Shown here: one piece after another, positions 24,512 through 32,907 of the stretch
Position numbering within the stretch: the first letter of the stretch is position 1
How the letters are laid out: every line of letters starts with the position of its first letter
NCBI GenBank assembly: GCA_934675575.1
Contig: CAKUQQ010000019.1
Coordinates: 1-32,907, forward strand
Direction of reading: 5' to 3'
Origin: an uncultured Muribaculaceae bacterium
Lineage (GTDB): Bacteria > Bacteroidota > Bacteroidia > Bacteroidales > Muribaculaceae
Length of the DNA: 32,907 nucleotides
Made by a program: the position numbers and the translations under genes
Notes under the pieces: model-generated
Told to the model about the DNA's origin: nothing
The model's input: only the letters and a program-made list of their open reading frames with translations
Database searches by the model: none

Positions 24512-24561
24512 GTCTTATCGCATTGCAATGATTCAGCCAGAGTGAGTAAGCGAATTAAACG

Positions 24562-25815
24562 TTACTCAAAACGTATGGTTGACGAAGGCTTTATTGTGGA
24601 GATGATGTATGACGGTGCAAGCAATGTGATGTAGGAAATGATAATTACTGCAACATTGAGCACAATTAGGCTCAATGCGTTAATCTCAATAGGCACATAA
24701 GGCATATAGTAGGCTTCTGGGTTCAGCTTGATTATATGGAAATATTTTTGAATCAGGGCCAAGCCAATGCCAATAATATTGCCCCAAATGATGCTCTTGA
24801 TGATTAGTTTTTGAGTTAAATATATGAAGATTTGTCTGATGGAGCCGTTTGTTGCACCCAGAGACTTCAGCAGACCAATCATGCGTATTCTTTCGAGTAT
24901 TATCATGAATAATGCGGTGACAAGCGTGAAGCCCGACACAATTATCATAAGAACCAGTATTATGACCACGTTCATGTCGAGCATGTTGAGCCATGTGAAC
25001 AGGGGAATGTTGTTGCGATAGGTATTTGTAACGTTATATAGCGTGGTGTCACGTTGGTCATACACACATTTTGCCAAATGGGAATAAAGCGCGTAGGTCT
25101 GCTGTTGCAAGTCGGAGGTGTTTCGTAGGTTCACTCCCACATAGTTGCCAACGTCATTGGTCCAGCCATTGATTGATTGCACCTGGGCGATGTTTCCAAG
25201 GATATAGGTGTTGTCAAACGTGTCGAAGTCGGTGTTGAAGATTCCCACAACATGAGCTTTGCGCACCTTGACTTTGTTGTCGATGAAATAAGTTAAGACA
25301 TCGTTGCCAACCTTAAGTCCAAGTTGGTTTGCGGTTGACTTTGACACCACAACCTCTGATATGCTGTCATTGCTCTTTGTGTTGGGCACACGGCCGGCAG
25401 TCAGCTTAGCATTGATAAAACTCCAGTTATATCCATCGTCAACACCACGAAACACAATGCCTTTGAAATCATTCTCAGTCTTTAATATTGCCGGTTTCTC
25501 GGCTATAAGCGACATGCTGCTTATTTGTGTGCTCAAAGATGAGTCGCTCATCAAATCCTTGAAGACTTCAGTTCCTTTTACTGTGGAATAATTATCGTCA
25601 ATTCCCAGTGTGGCATTGCTGACTTTGAGGTGCGCATCGAGTGATAATATCTTGCCGTTGATTTCGCTCTTGAACCCAAGTATGATGACAACCGACAAAA
25701 TCATCACCACTATGGCAAGAACGATTCCGGTTATTGCCACATTAAGGCTTGGTGAGCCTTTTTGTGCACCTTGACCAAGCTGTAGGCGGTGTGCTATGAA
25801 TATTTCGTATTTCAT
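24562..25815 (-). CDS. FtsX-like ABC transporter permease (LolC/LolE type)
   Basis: This inner-membrane permease belongs to the type VII ABC (MacB/LolCE) fold. An N-terminal helix (about 26-50, IVLAIVVMILSVVIILGFKS) is followed by a large periplasmic domain (about 55-270) and three C-terminal helices. The coupling segment ERIRMIGLLKSLGATN is the FtsX-family hallmark. LolC/LolE extract lipoproteins from the inner membrane for transport to the outer membrane; assignment to that complex rather than another export system is an inference. The ATP-binding partner is not in the window. ATG 25813-25815 is preferred over the upstream ATG at 25842 because the -7 box at 25840-25847 would overlap the latter. 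The result is 417 residues. Confidence 0.83.
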   Translation of the reverse strand: MKYEIFIAHRLQLGQGAQKGSPSLNVAITGIVLAIVVMILSVVIILGFKSEINGKILSLDAHLKVSNATLGIDDNYSTVKGTEVFKDLMSDSSLSTQISSMSLIAEKPAILKTENDFKGIVFRGVDDGYNWSFINAKLTAGRVPNTKSNDSISEVVVSKSTANQLGLKVGNDVLTYFIDNKVKVRKAHVVGIFNTDFDTFDNTYILGNIAQVQSINGWTNDVGNYVGVNLRNTSDLQQQTYALYSHLAKCVYDQRDTTLYNVTNTYRNNIPLFTWLNMLDMNVVIILVLMIIVSGFTLVTALFMIILERIRMIGLLKSLGATNGSIRQIFIYLTQKLIIKSIIWGNIIGIGLALIQKYFHIIKLNPEAYYMPYVPIEINALSLIVLNVAVIIISYITLLAPSYIISTIKPSSTIRFE

Positions 25816-25839
25816 TAATTCGTGTTTGACGTAACTTTG

Positions 25840-25847
25840 CAAAAATA
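25840..25847 (-). promoter_or_regulatory. -7 box for the permease gene
   Basis: On the minus strand this reads TATTTTTG (TAnnTTTG). It implies a start near 25833 and supports the downstream ATG at 25815. No TTG is seen at -33. Confidence 0.45.
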
Positions 25848-25893
25848 CAAAAACTTTGTCACTTATGGTGGCTTGTTCTTGCCTTAGAAAAAT

Positions 25894-25923
25894 TTGAGAT
25901 ATTCTTGAAAAATGTTAACTTTG
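25894..25923 (+). promoter_or_regulatory. promoter of the fur-purA-DUF1015 unit
   Basis: TTG at 25894-25896, exactly 19 bases, then TAACTTTG at 25916-25923 make a complete Bacteroidota promoter. Transcription should start near 25930, downstream of the first in-frame ATG at 25912, so the Fur-family protein must start at ATG 25942. Confidence 0.78.
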
Positions 25924-25941
25924 TATGTAAATGGTTTGATT

Positions 25942-26403
25942 ATGACGGAATCTGCTAATAATTCTCTTATAACCAATAAGTTTTTGGACTTTTTGAGGGA
26001 GAACGGGTTGAGAAAGACACCTGAAAGGTTAGCCATACTCGGACAAGTGCTTACATTGACAAGCCATTTCTCTAACGAAGAACTGTGTACTATCTTGGAA
26101 ACACGCAACTATCACGTAAGTAGAGCCACAGTGTATAACACGCTCAATTTGTTTGTGAATGCCGATGTGCTTGTGAAATTGAACATAAACGGCAGCGTGC
26201 GTTTTCAGCTGGCAAATTCAGCCAACCATATTCACTTGATATGCACATCGTGCGGAAAAATCAAAAACGTAAGGGATAACAACTTCATTGCGTTTATGCA
26301 TACCCGAAAGTTCACGGCATTCACGCCAACAGACTATTCACTGTGCGTCAACGGCATTTGTAACACTTGTGCCAGAAAAAAGAAAAAACAACTGTCAAAA
26401 TAA
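25942..26403 (+). CDS. Fur-family metal-dependent transcriptional regulator
   Basis: This 153-residue regulator has an N-terminal winged helix (about 10-90; recognition region YHVSRATVYNTLNLF) and a C-terminal dimerisation/metal domain. The structural zinc site uses Cys101 and Cys104 in ICTSCG and Cys140 and Cys143 in CNTCAR. The regulatory motif reads NHIHLIC, whereas classical Fur reads HHDHL, so it lacks one His and the Asp. It could sense iron, zinc, manganese or peroxide; the sequence does not decide. The start is set by the promoter at 25894-25923. purA begins 9 bases later, so the two are co-transcribed. Confidence 0.88.
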   Translation: MTESANNSLITNKFLDFLRENGLRKTPERLAILGQVLTLTSHFSNEELCTILETRNYHVSRATVYNTLNLFVNADVLVKLNINGSVRFQLANSANHIHLICTSCGKIKNVRDNNFIAFMHTRKFTAFTPTDYSLCVNGICNTCARKKKKQLSK

Positions 26404-26412
26404 TATTGAATT

Positions 26413-27675
26413 ATGAAAATCGATGTTCTTTTAGGTCTTCAATGGGGAGACGAAGGAAAAGGAAAAGTAGTAGATGTGTTAACACCACATTACGACATAG
26501 TGGCACGTTTTCAGGGCGGCCCTAACGCTGGGCACACCTTGGAGTTCCAAGGCCATCACTATGTGCTTCGCTCAATACCGTCGGGCATTTTTCAGCACAA
26601 CCAAATCAATGTGATTGGTAACGGCGTGGTTCTTGACCCAGTCCTTTTCATGGAAGAGGCAAAAGACCTGGAAAAAAGTGGCATAGACATTAAGCGAATA
26701 TTGAAAATCTCAAAAAAAGCCCACTTGATTTTGCCTACGCACCGTTTGCTCGATGCTGCCAATGAAAAGCTGAAAGGCTCAGGCAAAATAGGCACTACTG
26801 GCAAGGGAATTGGCCCTACATACACTGATAAGGTTAGCCGCAACGGTCTGCGTGTGGGCGACATTTTCCATGATTTCAAGTCGAAATATGAAGCTGCAAA
26901 AGGCCGTCACCTATCACTGCTGAAGGCTCTCGGTGAGAATCCTGAAATAAGCGAACTTGAGACAAAATGGTTTGAAGGTATAGAATACTTGAAACAATTT
27001 GACTTGATAGACAGTGAATTTTTCATCAACAAAGCCATTGCCGACGGCAAAAAGGTGCTTTGCGAGGGCGCTCAAGGCAGCATGCTCGATGTTGACTTTG
27101 GCTCTTATCCGTTTGTCACATCGTCAAACACAGTGTGCGCTGGCGCTTGCACAGGTCTGGGTGTAGCACCAAACAAGATAGGTGATGTGTATGGCATTTT
27201 CAAGGCTTATTGCACACGCGTGGGCAGTGGTCCATTCCCTACGGAACTTTTTGATGAAACAGGCAACACCATACGCCAAATTGGTCATGAATATGGTGCT
27301 GTAACTGGCCGTGAGCGCCGTTGTGGCTGGATTGACCTTGTGGCGTTGAGATATGCCATCATGCTCAGTGGTGTGACCAAACTGATTATGATGAAGAGCG
27401 ATGTGCTTGATGGCTTCGACACAATAAAGGCTTGTGACGCCTATGAAATAGGCGGTGAGGTAGTGAGAGATTTCCCTTACACCGTTACCGATGATTTGAA
27501 ACCCATATACACAGAAATAAAAGGTTGGAAAACCGACATGACAAAATTCAATGATGAGGCTCAATTCCCCAAGGAATTCAATGACTACATCGCATATCTT
27601 GAAGAAAAACTTGGTGTGCCCATCACGATTGTGTCTGTGGGACCTGACCGCGAACAAACAATAATCAGAAAGTAA
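26413..27675 (+). CDS. purA: adenylosuccinate synthetase
   Basis: This enzyme makes adenylosuccinate from IMP and aspartate using GTP, the first committed step of AMP synthesis. Visible motifs are the P-loop QWGDEGKGK (10-18), GGPNAGHT, the IMP loop GTTGKGIGPTYTDK and GAQGSMLDVDFGSYPFVTSSN. At 420 residues it is full length. It lies between a Fur-family regulator (9-base gap) and a DUF1015 gene (13-base gap) with no internal promoter, so the three form an operon. Confidence 0.98.
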   Translation: MKIDVLLGLQWGDEGKGKVVDVLTPHYDIVARFQGGPNAGHTLEFQGHHYVLRSIPSGIFQHNQINVIGNGVVLDPVLFMEEAKDLEKSGIDIKRILKISKKAHLILPTHRLLDAANEKLKGSGKIGTTGKGIGPTYTDKVSRNGLRVGDIFHDFKSKYEAAKGRHLSLLKALGENPEISELETKWFEGIEYLKQFDLIDSEFFINKAIADGKKVLCEGAQGSMLDVDFGSYPFVTSSNTVCAGACTGLGVAPNKIGDVYGIFKAYCTRVGSGPFPTELFDETGNTIRQIGHEYGAVTGRERRCGWIDLVALRYAIMLSGVTKLIMMKSDVLDGFDTIKACDAYEIGGEVVRDFPYTVTDDLKPIYTEIKGWKTDMTKFNDEAQFPKEFNDYIAYLEEKLGVPITIVSVGPDREQTIIRK

Positions 27676-27688
27676 AAACTTTTTAGTC

Positions 27689-28933
27689 ATGGCAACAGTT
27701 AAACCATTTAAAGGAATCAGACCGCCCAAACAAATTGCTTCTGCGGTCTCGTCGAAACCTTATGATGTTTTGTCTTCTGAAGAGGCAAAAGAAGAGGCAA
27801 AAGGAAATGAAAAATCCCTTTACCATATCATTAAGCCAGAGATTGACTTTCCTGCCGGAACGCAGGAAAACGACCCTGTGGTGTATGAGGCTGCCGTTAA
27901 AAATTTCAATGAATTTTTAAAGAATGGTTGGCTTGTCAAGGACGATAAAGAACAATACTACATTTACTCGCAAACAATGGGTTCGCACACGCAGTACGGA
28001 CTTGTTGTGGCGGCAAGTGTGAATGATTATCTCACAGGCAAAATCAAGAAACATGAGCTGACTCGCAGAGAGAAAGAGACTGACCGTATGCAGCACATTC
28101 GCGTTAACAATGCAAATATAGAGCCTGTGTTTCTCGCTTATCCCGACAATGAGCGTCTGGCTGCGGTGGTGAGTAAGGTAACGGCAACCACGCCGGAATA
28201 TGACTTCACAAGCGATGACGGAATAACACACAAGCTGTGGTGCGTCGATGCCGACGATGACATAAAGGCGGTGACTGAAGAGTTTGCCAAGATTCCGTAT
28301 CTCTACATTGCTGACGGACACCATCGAACGGCAGCTGCCGCACATGTGGGCGAGGAGAAAGCAAAAGCAAGTAAAAACCACAAGGGTGATGAGGAATATA
28401 ACTATCTTCTTGCCGTGTGTTTTCCGCAGTCGCAGCTCAAGGTTATGGACTACAACCGTGTGATAACTGATTTGAATGGACTGACAGAGGAAGAATTCTT
28501 GCATAAATTGGCCGCAAAATTCGATGTCAAGAAAATGGGTTCAGAAATATATCACCCTACGGGACACCATAATTTTGCCTTGTATATGAACCAAACTTGG
28601 TATTCTCTGACAGCTCACAGCGACATTTACAATGATGAAGACCCGATAGAAACGCTTGATGTGAAAATCTTGTCGGACAACGTGTTGGCTGATATTCTTG
28701 GGATTAAGGATTTGAGAACAGACAAGCGAATTGATTTCGTTGGAGGCATAAGAGGCTTGGAGGAACTTAAAAAGAGGGTGGATTCTGGAGAAATGAAGCT
28801 CGCTTTTGCCCTTTATCCGGTGACTATGCAACAGATAATCGACATTGCCGATTCTGGCGAAATCATGCCGCCTAAGGCCACTTGGTTTGAGCCAAAATTA
28901 AGGTCTGGTCTTGTGATACACAGCTTGGAATAA
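27689..28933 (+). CDS. DUF1015 family protein
   Basis: This 414-residue cytoplasmic protein belongs to DUF1015, whose function is not settled. Typical segments are the opening FKGIRPPK, PYDVLSSEEA (24-33), KKHELTRREKETDR (120-133), YIADGHHRTAAA (207-218) and the C-terminal VGGIRGLEEL. The DGHHR core resembles the DGxHR motif of the ParB/sulfiredoxin-like fold, in which archaeal and bacterial free-serine kinases (SerK, SbnI) place catalytic residues. A small-molecule kinase or related activity is therefore conceivable, but this is inference. It is the last gene of the fur-purA unit and is closed by a strong terminator. Confidence 0.88.
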   Translation: MATVKPFKGIRPPKQIASAVSSKPYDVLSSEEAKEEAKGNEKSLYHIIKPEIDFPAGTQENDPVVYEAAVKNFNEFLKNGWLVKDDKEQYYIYSQTMGSHTQYGLVVAASVNDYLTGKIKKHELTRREKETDRMQHIRVNNANIEPVFLAYPDNERLAAVVSKVTATTPEYDFTSDDGITHKLWCVDADDDIKAVTEEFAKIPYLYIADGHHRTAAAAHVGEEKAKASKNHKGDEEYNYLLAVCFPQSQLKVMDYNRVITDLNGLTEEEFLHKLAAKFDVKKMGSEIYHPTGHHNFALYMNQTWYSLTAHSDIYNDEDPIETLDVKILSDNVLADILGIKDLRTDKRIDFVGGIRGLEELKKRVDSGEMKLAFALYPVTMQQIIDIADSGEIMPPKATWFEPKLRSGLVIHSLE

Positions 28934-28978
28934 TCGTTCAGAAATGTAAAGTGTAATCTGTTAAGAAGATAAATGAAT

Positions 28979-29009
28979 AATTAAGGCTGCGGTCTCCGCA
29001 GCCTTAATT
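28979..29009. terminator. perfect two-way terminator between DUF1015 and mgsA
   Basis: AATTAAGGCTGCGG (28979-28992) and CCGCAGCCTTAATT (28996-29009) form a perfect 14-bp stem with a 3-base loop. The A/T ends of the stem provide the T-run on both strands, as expected between convergent genes. Confidence 0.92.
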
Positions 29010-29035
29010 GCATTATAGCATGTTGCTCTCAAAGA

Positions 29036-29569
29036 TTATTTTGTATTGTCATTGGCTTCAGCCTTTCTGAAATTGTCGATTGCATCATCAACGATTTGTT
29101 GTCCCTTGAAGCGGTTTGTGTAATTTGTGTAGTCGCGCTTTTTGGGTTTGTAGTCGGGTGATGTGAATAATGGGCTTGTTATCACATGGTCGGCAGTTGC
29201 ACGATTGCAGCAGAACACGATATTTTCCACACCGGCAAGTCGTGTCAAGGCTTTGACGTCGGTGTCGTGTGGTTGTAGGGTCATAGAGTCGGTGAAGAAA
29301 AACAAATAGTCAATCTTACCTTCCACAATTCTTGAGCCCACCTGCTGGTCACCGCCAAGAGGGCCGGAATTTAATATTGTGAAATCCCAAAAAACTTCGG
29401 GGTGCTTTTTCTGCAACGCCTCAAGAATCATAGTGCCTGTTGTGCCGGTGCAATAGAACTTGTGCCCAATCAGTCGTTCAGAGTTGAACAAAGCCCATTC
29501 CACCATGTCTTGCTTCATGGCATCGTGGGCAACAAGCCCTATGCCACGGCGAACAAATTTCTTTTCCAT
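29036..29569 (-). CDS. mgsA: methylglyoxal synthase
   Basis: This enzyme converts dihydroxyacetone phosphate to methylglyoxal and phosphate, a glycolytic bypass that frees phosphate when sugar phosphates pile up. The active site is present: IGLVAHD at the start, TGTTG (phosphate loop), SGPLGGDQQVGSRI with catalytic Asp74, and LQPHDTDVKAL. ATG 29567-29569 is chosen over a TTG two codons upstream. At 177 residues it is longer than the 152 of E. coli because of a charged C-terminal tail (about 150-177) of unknown role. It lies 48 bases after the end of the beta-galactosidase gene on the same strand, without a visible promoter of its own. Confidence 0.94.
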   Translation of the reverse strand: MEKKFVRRGIGLVAHDAMKQDMVEWALFNSERLIGHKFYCTGTTGTMILEALQKKHPEVFWDFTILNSGPLGGDQQVGSRIVEGKIDYLFFFTDSMTLQPHDTDVKALTRLAGVENIVFCCNRATADHVITSPLFTSPDYKPKKRDYTNYTNRFKGQQIVDDAIDNFRKAEANDNTK

Positions 29570-29617
29570 AGACAAAAAAATTAATTGTTATATTAGATTT
29601 TCAAAAACATATAAATA

Positions 29618-32716
<3,099 letters not shown>

Positions 32717-32748
32717 TTATGCGTATGGTAAAAATAATTTATATTATC

Positions 32749-32781
32749 CAAAGATAATGAAAACGGCGCGCATTATAGCAA
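32749..32781 (-). promoter_or_regulatory. promoter of the beta-galactosidase gene
   Basis: On the minus strand TATCTTTG (32749-32756) is a perfect -7 element, with a TTG 22 bases upstream (32779-32781), slightly beyond the usual 19-21. The predicted start near 32742 gives a leader of about 38 bases to the ATG at 32704. Confidence 0.6.
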
Positions 32782-32829
32782 GATTGCTTATGGTTTTTGG
32801 GGCATTGGAGCTTAATTAGCCGAAACACA

Positions 32830-32872
32830 TCGCAGATTCTACCTGCGAGTGCAAAATTATGCAATAAATTTG
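32830..32872. other. small hairpin and isolated -7-like box near the window end
   Basis: TCGCAG and CTGCGA pair as a 6-bp hairpin around a 7-base loop (about 32830-32848), and TAAATTTG at 32865-32872 fits a plus-strand -7 box without a partner TTG. They may belong to a gene beyond the window. The last 200 bases hold no gene that I can see. Confidence 0.3.
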
Positions 32873-32907
32873 AAGAACTCTGCGACTGGAGAAGAAAAAC
32901 CAAGTTT

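Noticed and set aside
25912..25941. Upstream ATG start for the Fur-family gene
   Set aside because: It lies upstream of, and overlaps, the -7 box at 25916-25923, so it would not be in the transcript; homologous Fur proteins also start nearer to 25942.
27124..27729. 201-residue minus-strand ORF over the end of purA
   Set aside because: Antisense shadow of purA and the start of the DUF1015 gene; it would cross a compact operon and shows no motif.
27917..28504. 195-residue minus-strand ORF
   Set aside because: Antisense shadow within the DUF1015 gene with Cys/His-rich random composition.

Overview
The window looks like a chromosomal segment of a Bacteroidales bacterium (Bacteroidota), probably a gut lineage of the Muribaculaceae/Prevotellaceae/Bacteroidaceae type; the family is a guess. 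Reasons: at least four sites match the Bacteroidota promoter pattern TTG-N19/20-TAnnTTTG, starts lack Shine-Dalgarno boxes, and the genes are typical of the order (DUF4293, paired YtxH proteins with a holin-like membrane protein, exported GH2 and GH78 glycosidases, Fur-purA-DUF1015, S41 protease with dCMP deaminase and 5-FTHF cyclo-ligase).

Layout. 1-1988 is the only accessory-looking part: a good promoter, a structured leader, a small gene apparently broken by a one-base deletion, an unrecognised 346-residue protein, and about 340 bases without a gene. 1989-9015 (minus) holds two transcription groups: a TPR protein overlapping an exported M3 peptidase by ATGA, then dCMP deaminase - S41 C-terminal protease - 5-FTHF cyclo-ligase. 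9148-12397 holds a DUF4293 membrane protein convergent with UvrA. 12558-13712 is a four-gene envelope cluster (two YtxH, a holin-superfamily-like protein, a small basic protein) with a long hairpin in the leader of the third gene. 13838-19316 runs from an ECF sigma factor into an exported GH78 rhamnosidase-like enzyme and an exported GH2 enzyme with a malectin-like C-terminus, closed by a terminator. 19437-24441 holds a lipoprotein with a BamE-like tail, a PhnP-like metallo-hydrolase, LepA and NhaA. A strong two-way terminator separates NhaA from a minus-strand LolC/E-type permease. 25942-28933 is a Fur-family regulator - PurA - DUF1015 operon, closed by another perfect two-way terminator. 29036-32704 (minus) holds an exported LacZ-type beta-galactosidase followed by methylglyoxal synthase.

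Most of the window is conserved housekeeping and envelope biology. The two neighbouring glycosidases look like a small cell-envelope pathway for rhamnose- and galactose-containing glycans without a local SusC/SusD pair. I see no CRISPR array, rRNA, tRNA, complete insertion sequence or recognisable defence system. The least explained material is the left 2 kb, and the 13017-13050 hairpin is the best unexplained RNA structure.
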